A stretch of 36,823 nucleotides of DNA from Candidatus Magasanikbacteria bacterium RIFCSPHIGHO2_01_FULL_33_34 (lineage in GTDB: Bacteria > Patescibacteriota > Patescibacteriia > Magasanikbacterales > UBA922): contig MFPS01000005.1 of assembly GCA_001782825.1 (NCBI GenBank), positions 1 through 36,823 of the forward strand, in the 5' to 3' direction. The position numbers and the translations under genes were made by a program. Below are positions 25,414 through 33,085 of the stretch, one piece after another. Below the pieces are notes generated by a model. The model was given only the letters and a program-made list of their open reading frames with translations, had not been told where the DNA came from and did not search any database. The first letter of the stretch is position 1. The number at the start of each line of letters is the position of its first letter.

Positions 25414-26448
25414 ATGTTAAACGAAACTCCAATTTTTGAAAAAAAGAATGTAATAGTGACAGGCGGAGCTGGTTTTTTGGGTTCTCATTTGTGTGAAAAA
25501 CTTTTGCGTGAAGCAAAGGTAATTTGTATTGATGATTTGTCCAATTCTACTATTCAAAATATTGATCATCTTTTGCAATATCCTGATTTTGAATTTATTA
25601 AATATGATGTTAACAAACCAATTAATTTAGATGATTTTGATGAACTTGAAAAATTTAAAGTTAAATTTCAAGGTGTTCAAGAAATTTATCATTTGGCATG
25701 TCCGACTAGTCCACGTAATTTTGAAAAATTAAAATTACAGTCTTTGTGGGCGAATTCTAATGCTATGATTTCTACATTGAATTTGGCAGTAAAATACAAG
25801 GCAAAATATTTGTTTGCATCAAGCTCTGTAGTTTATGGCGATCCAACACCTGAGCGTAATATATTTTCAGAAGAGGATGAAGGTGTGGTCAAACATATGT
25901 CGCCTCGGGGTTCATATGATGAGGGCAAACGTTTTGCTGAGACTTGTGTAGATACCTATAGACAAGTTTATGGAATTGATGTAAAAATAGCTAGAGTATT
26001 TACTACTTATGGTCCTAGGATGAAGTTAAGAGATGGTTTGATGGTACCGGATTTTATTTTAAATGCAATTGAAGGGAAAGATTTGATTATATATGGTGAT
26101 GAGGATATTGCTATGTCTTTTGCATATATTACCGATATTACAGACGGGTTTATAAAATTAATGAAAACAGGGCCAGAAATGTCTATAGTAAACTTGGGTT
26201 CAGATCAGATTGTAAAGATTGCACAAGTGGCAGATATGATAATACAGATGACCAATTCAAATTCCAAAGTAGTATATGATGACCCGTTGATATTTTTGAG
26301 TAAAAAAGGTGTGCCAAATTTGACTCGGGCCAAAGAGATGTTGGGTTGGATACCATTGGTTAGACTTCAAGATGGTATTAGAAATACAATAAATTATACA
26401 ATTGCAAATAAAGAAATGGTCAGTCTAAATCAATCACAGAATATATAA
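25414..26448 (+). CDS. NAD-dependent epimerase, UDP-glucuronate decarboxylase-like
   Basis: A 344-residue extended SDR enzyme. Rossmann motif TGGAGFLGSHLCEKLL, YHLACPTSPRNFE, and the active site S-YDEGK (Tyr168, Lys172) in GSYDEGKRFAET. The combination LACPxSP and YDEGKRxAE is characteristic of UDP-glucuronate decarboxylase (UXS), which makes UDP-xylose from UDP-glucuronate; RVFTTYGPRM and DGLMVPDFI also fit. Inference: supplies an activated pentose to the glycosyltransferases next to it. No UDP-glucose dehydrogenase is seen in this window. Confidence 0.9.
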   Translation: MLNETPIFEKKNVIVTGGAGFLGSHLCEKLLREAKVICIDDLSNSTIQNIDHLLQYPDFEFIKYDVNKPINLDDFDELEKFKVKFQGVQEIYHLACPTSPRNFEKLKLQSLWANSNAMISTLNLAVKYKAKYLFASSSVVYGDPTPERNIFSEEDEGVVKHMSPRGSYDEGKRFAETCVDTYRQVYGIDVKIARVFTTYGPRMKLRDGLMVPDFILNAIEGKDLIIYGDEDIAMSFAYITDITDGFIKLMKTGPEMSIVNLGSDQIVKIAQVADMIIQMTNSNSKVVYDDPLIFLSKKGVPNLTRAKEMLGWIPLVRLQDGIRNTINYTIANKEMVSLNQSQNI

Positions 26449-26474
26449 GATATAATAACATTGTTTATAATTGG

Positions 26475-26515
26475 AACTAATGCTTGATTATAAATAGTGT
26501 TCTCAATTGTTAGAT
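26475..26515 (+). repeat. Possible remnant (copy D) of the palindromic element flank
   Basis: AACTAATGCTTGATTATAAATA and the following TTCTCAATTGTTAGAT closely match the right flanks of copies A (from about 6792) and B (from about 15406). The conserved core and left arm are absent. A short local pair AATTGGAAC/GTTCTCAATT surrounds it. It lies directly upstream of the GT2 start. Confidence 0.6.
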
Positions 26516-26529
26516 ATAAGGGAAGTAAT

Positions 26530-27192
26530 ATGAAAATCGCTATTATTCCAGCGTATAATGAAGAAAAAAGTTTAGGTTCCGTTGTTCGGAGCCTTTTAAA
26601 TCATGTTGATCGTGTGGTAGTAGTTGATGATGGCTCAAAAGACAAAACTGCCAAGGTGGCATTTGAGGAAGGTGCTGTAGTATTGCGACACAAAATAAAT
26701 CGTGGACAAGGAGCAGCTTTGCAGACTGGTCATGAGTATGCTCGTCTGCATAAAGTTGATTATGTTTTACATTTTGATGGAGATGGACAATTTGATGCTA
26801 TAGATATAGTGCCAGCATTTGAGAAAATTCAATCAGAGCAGGCTGATATTTTGTTTGGTTCAAGATTTTTGGGTAAAGAGTCAAATATTCCTTTTATCAA
26901 AAAAAACTTAATTTTTCCTATAGCGCGTGTTTTTAATAGATGGATGACTGGTATAAAACTATCGGATATCCACAATGGTTTTAGGATATTGAATAAACGA
27001 GCATTTACAGAGATTAATATCAAACAAGATAGAATGGCACATGCCACAGAAATTATAAATCAAACTCGTTTGAATAATCTAAAATTTGTTGAATTTCCAG
27101 TAAAAGTGATGTATCGTGAATATGGGCAGGGTTTTTCTGGTGGAATAAAGATAATCAGTGATTTGTTTACTAGTAAGTTTGTGAGTAAATAG
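26530..27192 (+). CDS. Glycosyltransferase family 2 (DPM1/polyprenyl-phosphate type)
   Basis: A 220-residue GT-A enzyme from the ATG at 26530, chosen because GGAAG lies 5 nt upstream and because MKIAIIPAYNEEKS is the family's usual N-terminus. An in-frame ATG at 26497 would add 11 residues. Visible motifs: AYNEEKSLGSVV, VVVDDGSKDKT, HFDGDGQFD (metal-binding DxD region), DIHNGFRILNKRAF. There are no membrane helices at the C-terminus, as in soluble DPM1-like enzymes that load a sugar on polyprenyl phosphate. Followed by two hairpins (perfect palindrome 27191-27206 and stem 27218-27242), then the DUF2304 gene, its usual partner. Confidence 0.92.
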   Translation: MKIAIIPAYNEEKSLGSVVRSLLNHVDRVVVVDDGSKDKTAKVAFEEGAVVLRHKINRGQGAALQTGHEYARLHKVDYVLHFDGDGQFDAIDIVPAFEKIQSEQADILFGSRFLGKESNIPFIKKNLIFPIARVFNRWMTGIKLSDIHNGFRILNKRAFTEINIKQDRMAHATEIINQTRLNNLKFVEFPVKVMYREYGQGFSGGIKIISDLFTSKFVSK

Positions 27193-27290
27193 TAATAATT
27201 ATTACTATTTAAAATAGAATTAATAATTAAAGATTATTAATTAGTTTATCAAAGTATTCTACAGTTAATTTATATTATTTATTAAGTAAT

Positions 27291-27638
27291 ATGATAATAA
27301 TTTTTCAAATTCTATTTTTAATTTTTACACTTTTTGCGATTGTTTTGGTTGTAAAAAGAAAGAAAGCTGGTGAAATTGGCAAAAAAGGTGCATTTTTTTG
27401 GGTGTTATTTTGGTTAACTGCTTTAGTTGCAGTATGGTGGCCAAATAGTACCAGTATATTGGCAAATTATCTTGGTATAGGTCGTGGTACAGATTTTGTA
27501 TTGTATATTTCTCTTATAGTTATATTTTATTTATTGTTTAGACTTCATGTAAAAATAGAATCAATTGGTCGAGATATTACAAAAGTAGTTAGAAAGGAGG
27601 CGCTTGATAATACATATGAAAATAGCACACATAGTTAG
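27291..27638 (+). CDS. DUF2304 membrane protein
   Basis: A 115-residue protein with three membrane segments (residues 2-21, 33-50, 68-86). The second includes FFWVLFWLTALVAVWWPN, and the protein ends with the cytoplasmic helix RLHVKIESIGRDITKVVRK. This is the DUF2304 pattern. Such proteins regularly accompany DPM1-like GT2 genes in bacterial and archaeal cell-surface glycan clusters and may anchor them. The 3' end contains AAAGGAGG (27593-27600), the ribosome site of the overlapping GT4 gene. Confidence 0.85.
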   Translation: MIIIFQILFLIFTLFAIVLVVKRKKAGEIGKKGAFFWVLFWLTALVAVWWPNSTSILANYLGIGRGTDFVLYISLIVIFYLLFRLHVKIESIGRDITKVVRKEALDNTYENSTHS

Positions 27639-28815
27639 TTCATTTCCGCCGTATTATGGGGGTATGGGCAATGTTGTTTTCCAGACCGCTGGAGAACTTC
27701 GAAATAGAGGACATGAAGTAGTTGTATATACACCACAATATTTTGAAGAAAAAGAAATTAAAGATATAGACGCGCCAGAAGAAAAAGAGCATTCAAAAAA
27801 ATTGCAAGATCAAATTGATAATGTAAAACGTTTGCGTCCATCATTTCAATATGGCAATGCAGCGCGCTTGCCACAATTGTATGAGGAATTGCAAGGTTTT
27901 GATTTGGTGCATATGCATTATCCTTTTTTTGGTACAGCTAGTATTATTCGGAAATGGAAGAAAAAAAATCCTACAATTCCGTTGGTCATAACTTATCATA
28001 TGGATCCACGTGGATTGGGTTGGAAAGGTTTTGTCTTCAAAATATATTCAAAATATTATTGTGGCAGAGTTTTGACAGTGGCTGACAAAATTATTGCCAG
28101 TTCTTTTGATTATGTAGAATCAAGTGAGGCATTTCAATTGTTAAAGAATTTTCCAGACAAATGGATAGAATTGCCTTTTGGGGTGGACAGTGAGCGATTT
28201 TCACCTAGAGATATACCAGTAAATCTTTTGGAATTATATAATTTAAATCCAAAAATTCCTATTGTTCTTTTTGTTGGCGGTATGGATATAGCTCATTATT
28301 TTAAGGGGATTCCTATATTACTTGAAGCTATTTTGATGCTCCAAAAACAAAATACACCAGTCCAAGCATTGTTGGTAGGGGATGGAGAATTGAGAAAAGA
28401 GTTTGAAATCAAAGTACAAGCTTATGATTTATCAGAATATGTGAAGTTCGCTGGTTATGTTAGTAATGAAGATTTGCCATATTATTATAATTTGGCGGAT
28501 ATTTTTGTTTTACCTTCTATTCACCAAGGTGAAGCATTTGGTATGGTACTTTTGGAAGCGATGTCCAGTGGTTTACCAGTCATTGCTAGTAATCTTCCAG
28601 GTGTTCGAACAGTTGCAGTTGATGGTGGCAAGGTATTTGAAACTAGCAATGCTCATGATTTGGCTGAATCTATATATGGTTTTTTTCTAAATGATTCTGA
28701 AAATCAATTGTTGTGGAGAAAGAAAGTTCGGGAAATGGTTGAAAAAAAGTATTCATGGTATAAAATTGTGGATAAATTGGAAGGAATATATAATGAGCTT
28801 GTTAACAAAAGTTAA
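27616..28815 (+). CDS. Glycosyltransferase family 4
   Basis: A 399-residue GT-B enzyme. MKIAHIVSSFPPYYGGMGNVV is the classic GT4 N-terminus; the C-terminal half has LFVGGMD, LLVGDGELRKEF, VKFAGYVSNEDLPYYY and the EX7E motif EAFGMVLLEAMSSGLPVIA, which binds the nucleotide-sugar donor. Start choice: the ATG at 27616 is 15 nt after AAAGGAGG, while an in-frame TTG at 27604 is only 3 nt after it. Either way the gene overlaps DUF2304 by 23-35 nt, so translation is coupled. It likely extends the lipid-linked glycan on the cytoplasmic side. Confidence 0.93.
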   Translation: MKIAHIVSSFPPYYGGMGNVVFQTAGELRNRGHEVVVYTPQYFEEKEIKDIDAPEEKEHSKKLQDQIDNVKRLRPSFQYGNAARLPQLYEELQGFDLVHMHYPFFGTASIIRKWKKKNPTIPLVITYHMDPRGLGWKGFVFKIYSKYYCGRVLTVADKIIASSFDYVESSEAFQLLKNFPDKWIELPFGVDSERFSPRDIPVNLLELYNLNPKIPIVLFVGGMDIAHYFKGIPILLEAILMLQKQNTPVQALLVGDGELRKEFEIKVQAYDLSEYVKFAGYVSNEDLPYYYNLADIFVLPSIHQGEAFGMVLLEAMSSGLPVIASNLPGVRTVAVDGGKVFETSNAHDLAESIYGFFLNDSENQLLWRKKVREMVEKKYSWYKIVDKLEGIYNELVNKS

Positions 28816-28828
28816 AATATGTTATACT
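28799..28828 (+). promoter_or_regulatory. Putative promoter of the YtxH-like gene
   Basis: TTGTTA (28799-28804), 18-nt spacer, TATACT (28823-28828), overlapping the end of the GT4 gene. The leader to the ATG at 28868 is about 33 nt. Confidence 0.5.
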
Positions 28829-28867
28829 TGATATATATAAATTGAATAAATTTTAATATTTGTTTTT

Positions 28868-29221
28868 ATGGGTAAATTTAAAAAAGGCATTTTTTTGGGT
28901 GGTTTATTGGGTGCATCTATGGTGTGGATGAGTACAACTAAAAAAGGCAAAGAAGTAAAAGAAAAACTTTTGGATGGGGCAGCAGAAGTTTATGTTGATT
29001 TGAAAGAAAAAATAGAATCATCAGAAGCGTATGCAAAAATGACAAAACATGATTTTGTGAATATGGTTCGAGAGACAGTAGACAAATATGCTGTTCAGAA
29101 TGGTTTGGCAGATAAAACAAAAACTATGATGACAAAACTCGTTTCAGCTCAATGGTCAAATTTACAAGGTCAATTGCACAAAAAATGTAAATGTGGTGGT
29201 AAAAAATGTGAGAAAAAATAA
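28868..29221 (+). CDS. YtxH-like small protein with Cys-rich tail
   Basis: A 117-residue protein. Residues 6-22 (GIFLGGLLGASMVWMST) followed by KKGKEVKEKLLDGA is the Gly-rich helix plus KGxE..E.L pattern of YtxH-type stress proteins. A long amphipathic Lys/Glu helix follows, then a tail KKCKCGGKKCEKK with three cysteines that could bind metal. No partner is obvious. It is a single-gene unit followed by a structured 3' region and terminator. Confidence 0.75.
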   Translation: MGKFKKGIFLGGLLGASMVWMSTTKKGKEVKEKLLDGAAEVYVDLKEKIESSEAYAKMTKHDFVNMVRETVDKYAVQNGLADKTKTMMTKLVSAQWSNLQGQLHKKCKCGGKKCEKK

Positions 29222-29228
29222 AATATAT

Positions 29229-29327
29229 AAGACTTCTAGGATGGGTCTTTATAAAACAGAAACGGAGGCCTGCTTGTTGCTGACCCCCGCTGGTTTATAG
29301 GAAGTTTTGTATACTTCCGTATTTTTT
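29229..29327 (+). ncRNA. Structured 3' region with terminator; possible small RNA
   Basis: After the stop come AAGAC..GTCTT (29229-29252), then an imperfect stem TATAAAACAG..ACGGAGG with CCCCCGCTGGTTTATA (about 29252-29298). This segment is far more GC-rich than its surroundings. Last is GGAAGT-TTTGTAT-ACTTCC (29300-29318) followed by six T, a rho-independent terminator. The early ACTTCTAGGA could also pair with TATAGGAAGT and compete with the terminator. The terminator is well supported; the RNA function is speculative. Confidence 0.5.
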
Positions 29328-29335
29328 ACTTGATT

Positions 29336-29530
29336 TTAGGCTGGCGCTTTGCCTAGCCTATACCCAAGCATATAGCTATCGCTTGTTTTTTTTGTTGGTT
29401 CTCTTTTTAGTCTACCATCTTGTACTCCAGCGGAGTACTCTTCTTGGTTACCACCATTATTTGGGCAACCTTTATCGTGGAGTTGGACTCCACTACCATT
29501 TTCACCATAAAAACAAATCTGACATGCCAT
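29336..29530 (-). CDS. Mini zinc-finger-like protein, copy 1 (unknown family)
   Basis: A 64-residue protein that I do not recognise. Residues C3-x2-C6 in MACQICFYG and H18-x3-C22 in LHDKGCP make a plausible C2HC zinc site. The C-terminal half reads YSAGVQDGRLKREP..., then YMLGYRLGKAPA. The same plan occurs in the gene at 29686-29886, so the two are paralogs. An unusually strong Shine-Dalgarno AAAAGGAGGGG precedes the ATG, suggesting high translation; most genes in this window have none. Single gene with its own promoter. Confidence 0.75.
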   Translation of the reverse strand: MACQICFYGENGSGVQLHDKGCPNNGGNQEEYSAGVQDGRLKREPTKKTSDSYMLGYRLGKAPA

Positions 29531-29558
29531 AGTTTTCCCCTCCTTTTAGGGTGATTAA

Positions 29559-29587
29559 TGTATAATATATATTTACTTTTTTGTCAA
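29559..29587 (-). promoter_or_regulatory. Promoter of mini zinc-finger gene copy 1
   Basis: On the minus strand perfect TTGACA (29587-29582), 17-nt spacer, TATACA (29564-29559). It gives a short leader that carries the strong Shine-Dalgarno. Confidence 0.55.
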
Positions 29588-29630
29588 CACATCGTATTGA
29601 TTATACAATGGTTATTGTAAATTGTTTATA

Positions 29631-29667
29631 AAATAAAAAAGGAGATATGTCTAAAGCATATCCCCTT
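29631..29667 (-). terminator. Rho-independent terminator of mini zinc-finger gene copy 2
   Basis: On the minus strand AAGGGGATATG and CATATCTCCTT form a stem of about 11 bp with one mismatch around a CTTTAGA loop, followed by TTTTTTATTT. It lies about 20 nt after the stop of the 29686-29886 gene. Confidence 0.8.
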
Positions 29668-29685
29668 GATTTTTATTGAATATTT

Positions 29686-29886
29686 TTAATCATATTCATC
29701 TTCCTTTTCAATTTCTTTCTTAGCATCTAAGTATCCTTTCATATATCGAGGATCGTCGGGTTTTTGTGGTTCAAGATCTCTTCTGGCATCTAATTTACCA
29801 TCAAAATAAGCTGGTGCTTTAGTTTCTGACTTTGTTGGACATGTGTCTAGGTGTCCAATATCTAGGTGGCAGTATTTACATGGCAT
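29686..29886 (-). CDS. Mini zinc-finger-like protein, copy 2 (unknown family)
   Basis: A 66-residue protein, paralog of the 29336-29530 product. Cys pattern C3-x2-C6 (MPCKYCH) and H12-x3-C16 (HLDTCP); the C-terminal half has YFDGKLDARRDLEPQKPDDPRYMKGYLDAKKE. The shared skeleton is M.C..C...H...CP, Y..G..D.R...EP, Y..GY..(G/A)K. There is no Shine-Dalgarno here, unlike copy 1. It has its own promoter and terminator. Function unknown; a small metal-binding cytoplasmic protein is the most that can be said. Confidence 0.75.
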   Translation of the reverse strand: MPCKYCHLDIGHLDTCPTKSETKAPAYFDGKLDARRDLEPQKPDDPRYMKGYLDAKKEIEKEDEYD

Positions 29887-29907
29887 AAGTTTTTTATATT
29901 ATTGTTA

Positions 29908-29937
29908 ATTATAATATAATTTTACTTTTTTTGTCAA
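29908..29937 (-). promoter_or_regulatory. Promoter of mini zinc-finger gene copy 2, overlapping the pilT promoter
   Basis: On the minus strand perfect TTGACA (29937-29932), 18-nt spacer, perfect TATAAT (29913-29908). Its -35 shares five bases with the -35 of the plus-strand promoter at 29931. Confidence 0.65.
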
Positions 29938-29959
29938 TATATTTTCTCTATGCTAAAAT
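29931..29959 (+). promoter_or_regulatory. Promoter of pilT (and probably the PBP gene)
   Basis: TTGTCA (29931-29936), 17-nt spacer, TAAAAT (29954-29959). The leader to the pilT ATG is about 55 nt. Only one of this and the divergent promoter could be occupied by RNA polymerase at a time. Confidence 0.6.
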
Positions 29960-30022
29960 ATATGCATAATATATAAGTCTTAGAAGCTAGATTGTTTTTT
30001 AAGATTTTTAAGAATTTAAATT

Positions 30023-31057
30023 ATGGCTCAGATTAATTCATACTTTAAAAGTGCAATAAAAAACAAAGCATCTGATATACATTTGGTGGCCGGAGAAAAA
30101 CCAATGATCAGAATAGAGGGGGAATTGAAAGATTTGGCAGATTCAAATTTACCAGAAAAAGAGCTGGAGACGGCTATTTTTGGTATTTTGTCTGCTGAGC
30201 AAAAAGTTAAATTTGAGGAGGAATTAGAGTTGGATATGGCTTATGAGGTTGATGGTGTGCGTTTTAGAGTAAATGTACACAAACAAGAGGGAAAAATTGG
30301 TTTGGCAGCGCGTTTAATACCAAAAGAAATTCCAACTCCAGATGATCTTCGTTTTGAAGCGCCATTGGTTGAATTCCCTAGTCTTATGGACGGTTTGGTA
30401 TTGGTAGTAGGTCCGACTGGACACGGTAAATCAACTACGCTTGCTTCAATGATTGAAGAAATAAACAAAAAACGCAAAACTCATATTGTAACGGCTGAAG
30501 ATCCAATTGAGTTTTTGTTTGAGGATAAAGAAAGTTTGATTGAACAAAGAGAAGTAGGGACTGATACCAAATCATTTGCCAATGCTCTTAAACATATTTT
30601 GCGTCAAGATCCTAATGTGATTTTAGTAGGGGAAATGCGTGATCCAGAAACTATAGCGACTGTTTTGACAGCCGCTGAAACAGGTCATTTGGTATTTTCA
30701 ACTTTGCATGCTTCAAGTGCAGCAGAGGCAATAGAGCGTATCGTAGATGTTTTTGAAGGTGCTAAACAAAAGCAGATTTTGATCCAACTTAGTTCTGTCT
30801 TGCGTGGAGTGATAGCGCAACAACTTGTACCGAGTATAAAAGGTGGGCGAGTAGCAGCTAGAGAAATATTGATAAATACCCCAGCTGTGGCTAACTTGGT
30901 TCGAGAAAATAATATTGCTCAATTGAAAAGTGCTGTGCAAACAGGAGCAAAAGATGGCATGATAACTATGGAAAATTCATTGAAACAATTAGAAAAAGAT
31001 GGTTTGATTGATGCTGAGACTGTAAAGAATAGAACTGGAAGACAGAAAAAATTGTAA
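30023..31057 (+). CDS. pilT: PilT-type twitching ATPase
   Basis: A 344-residue secretion-superfamily ATPase of normal PilT length. N-terminal ASDIHLVAGEKPMIRIEGEL, Walker A GPTGHGKSTT (from residue 130), Asp box TAEDPIEF, Walker B NVILVGEMRDPETI, and the His box HLVFSTLHASSAAEAIERIVDVF. The C-terminus REILINTPAVANLVRENNIAQL matches the AIRNLIRE-type motif region that marks PilT retraction motors. It powers type IV pilus retraction from the cytoplasmic face. No pilin or PilB is in the window. Probably co-transcribed with the PBP gene 45 nt downstream. Confidence 0.95.
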   Translation: MAQINSYFKSAIKNKASDIHLVAGEKPMIRIEGELKDLADSNLPEKELETAIFGILSAEQKVKFEEELELDMAYEVDGVRFRVNVHKQEGKIGLAARLIPKEIPTPDDLRFEAPLVEFPSLMDGLVLVVGPTGHGKSTTLASMIEEINKKRKTHIVTAEDPIEFLFEDKESLIEQREVGTDTKSFANALKHILRQDPNVILVGEMRDPETIATVLTAAETGHLVFSTLHASSAAEAIERIVDVFEGAKQKQILIQLSSVLRGVIAQQLVPSIKGGRVAAREILINTPAVANLVRENNIAQLKSAVQTGAKDGMITMENSLKQLEKDGLIDAETVKNRTGRQKKL

Positions 31058-31102
31058 TTTGTTTAGTTTAAATTTATTAACAAATTTTTATATAGTATTT
31101 TT

Positions 31103-32875
31103 GTGTATACAACTGTTAATAGAAATAAATTAATTTCAAACATTTCCAATCATAATCAACGTTTGTTGATTGTTTTTGGTATTGCTTTTTTTGGGGCTTT
31201 TGTGATAGTTATAAGATTATTTGTTTTGATGATTATGCAACATAATTTTTATGGACTATTAGCAGAAAAGTCGCATGGTGCTTTTTCAGAATTATTTTCT
31301 AATAGAGGTTCAGTATATATACAAGATTCAAGAACTGGTGAAGAGTATCCTCTAGCGATAAATCGAGACTTTTTTACAGTTTTTTCTGATACTAGAGAAA
31401 TAAAAGAAGATAAAATAGCTGAAGATGTGGCTGAAAAAATGGCGTCAGTATTTGGTTATGATGATGAACAAAAACTTGAATTATTTTATAAATTAAATAA
31501 GCGTGATGATCCTTATGAACCAATTGAAAATAAAGTTGAAGAGGAAATTGTAGATAAGTTAAAAGAGTTGGATTTGCCTGGAATTGGGTATTTGCGTCGT
31601 CCAGAAAGGTATTATCCAGAAGGCAATTTAGCTTCACATGTGATTGGGTTTTTGGGTAAAGATGAATCTGGTCAAAGTGTTGGCTATTATGGTGTAGAAG
31701 GTTATTGGAATACTACGCTTTATGGTAGTGGGGGATTTTTTTCAGGAGATAGAAGTGCTGCTGGTGGATTGGTAAATGTAGCAAAAAGTTCCTTTAAATT
31801 GCCAGAGGATGGGCCGGAAATGTTGTTGACAATTGATAGAACATTGCAATATATGGCTTGTGAGAGATTGAGAGATGCTATGGAAGAATACAAAGCTGAA
31901 ACAGCTTCTCTTATAATTATGGATCCATTTACTGGTGCCATCAGAGTAATGTGTAGTCTGCCTGATTTTGATCCAAATACATACAATGAGGTAGAGTCAG
32001 TTACAATATATAATAATTCAACTATTTTTTCTCCGTATGAACCTGGTTCTATTTTCAAGCCATTTATTATGGCTGCCGCTATAAATGAAGGTTTGGTTAA
32101 ACCAGAGACTGAATTTTATGATATAGGATCTGTTGATGCTGGTTGTTCTAAATTAATCAAGAACGCTGGTGACAGAAGTTATGAACAACAAAATATGATA
32201 GGCGTGCTTGAGAATTCTATTAATACTGGCATGGTTTTTGTAGCCGAAAAACTTGGCAAGAAAAAGATGAAAAAATATGTTGAAGATTTTGGATTTGGGA
32301 TCAAAGAGGGGATTGAACTTGATAGTGAAGTTGCGGGCGATGTCAATACACTTAGTCTGAATGAAGATAGGAGTTTTGATTGTTATGCAGCTACAACTTC
32401 TTTTGGTCAAGGAATTACTGCCACACCATTACAAATTGTTACAGCGTTTGGAGCCATTGCTAATGGTGGTACATTGGTTAAGCCGTATATCGTAGAAGAA
32501 TTAAGATACTCAGATGGAAAATTAGAAAAAACAAAAGTAAAGGAAATCAGACGAGTATTGGATAAAAGGACAACTTCATTACTTGGTGGAATGTTAGTAA
32601 ATGTGGTAGACAGTGGACAAGCACGTAGCGCACGCGTGGACGGATATTATGTTGCTGGCAAGACTGGTACAGCTCAGATTGCTGGGGCTGGTGGTTATAC
32701 TGAAGAGTATAATCATTCATTTGTTGGTTTTGCTCCGGTTGATGACCCAAAATTTGTGATATTAGTAAAATTTGAAAAACCGCAAGTCTTGTATTCTGCG
32801 AACACAGCCGCACCGGTGTTTGGAGATATTGCTAAATTTATTTTACAATATTATCAAGTACCACCAGGTAGATAA
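31103..32875 (+). CDS. ftsI: Class B penicillin-binding protein (FtsI/PBP2-like transpeptidase)
   Basis: A 590-residue protein starting at GTG 31103. One N-terminal membrane helix (residues 21-44, LLIVFGIAFFGAFVIVIRLFVL), a dimerisation/pedestal domain with NRGSVY and the RRPERYYPEGNLASHVIGFLGKD stretch, then the transpeptidase domain. Active-site motifs are S316-I-F-K319, S372-I-N and K520-TGT. It cross-links peptidoglycan at the septum or side wall. There is no PASTA domain. FtsI and elongation PBP2 are hard to separate by eye; the GxLAxxVIGxxG region favours FtsI/SpoVD. Peptidoglycan synthesis argues for an own cell wall. Confidence 0.93.
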   Translation: MYTTVNRNKLISNISNHNQRLLIVFGIAFFGAFVIVIRLFVLMIMQHNFYGLLAEKSHGAFSELFSNRGSVYIQDSRTGEEYPLAINRDFFTVFSDTREIKEDKIAEDVAEKMASVFGYDDEQKLELFYKLNKRDDPYEPIENKVEEEIVDKLKELDLPGIGYLRRPERYYPEGNLASHVIGFLGKDESGQSVGYYGVEGYWNTTLYGSGGFFSGDRSAAGGLVNVAKSSFKLPEDGPEMLLTIDRTLQYMACERLRDAMEEYKAETASLIIMDPFTGAIRVMCSLPDFDPNTYNEVESVTIYNNSTIFSPYEPGSIFKPFIMAAAINEGLVKPETEFYDIGSVDAGCSKLIKNAGDRSYEQQNMIGVLENSINTGMVFVAEKLGKKKMKKYVEDFGFGIKEGIELDSEVAGDVNTLSLNEDRSFDCYAATTSFGQGITATPLQIVTAFGAIANGGTLVKPYIVEELRYSDGKLEKTKVKEIRRVLDKRTTSLLGGMLVNVVDSGQARSARVDGYYVAGKTGTAQIAGAGGYTEEYNHSFVGFAPVDDPKFVILVKFEKPQVLYSANTAAPVFGDIAKFILQYYQVPPGR

Positions 32876-32879
32876 AATA

Positions 32880-32908
32880 TTGACAAAGGGATTATTTTGC
32901 CGTATAGT
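32880..32908 (+). promoter_or_regulatory. Promoter of tRNA-Glu
   Basis: Perfect TTGACA (32880-32885), 17-nt spacer, TATAGT (32903-32908), 13 nt before the first tRNA base. Confidence 0.7.
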
Positions 32909-32921
32909 TGTGAAGCTAAAT

Positions 32922-32993
32922 GGCCCATTCGTCTAGTGGTTAGGACACATGGTTCTCATCCATGAAACAGGGGTTCGATTCTCCTATGGGCTA
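32922..32993 (+). tRNA. tRNA-Glu (anticodon CTC)
   Basis: Cloverleaf: acceptor GGCCCAT/ATGGGCT (first pair G-U), D-arm GTCTAGTGGTTAGGAC, anticodon stem CATGG/CCATG with loop TTCTCAT (anticodon CTC), T-arm AGGGG-TTCGATT-CTCCT, discriminator A. CCA is not encoded (CAA follows). Confidence 0.93.
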
Positions 32994-33033
32994 CAATAAA
33001 AAAACTACTGGCTGTAATCTGGACGGAAATAAT

Positions 33034-33077
33034 AAAAAAGGAACCAAGGGTCAAAAAACCCAAGGCCCCTCGGTTCC
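33034..33077 (-). terminator. Terminator of GC-rich paralog unit 1 (GGAACC type)
   Basis: On the minus strand GGAACCGAGGGGCCTTGGG, a T-rich loop and CCCTTGGTTCC form a stem followed by six T. It starts 8 nt after the stop of the 33086 gene. The stem base GGAACC/GGTTCC and the flank TTTGGAACC are shared with the terminator of the second unit at 34278. Confidence 0.85.
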
Positions 33078-33085
33078 AAACGCCG

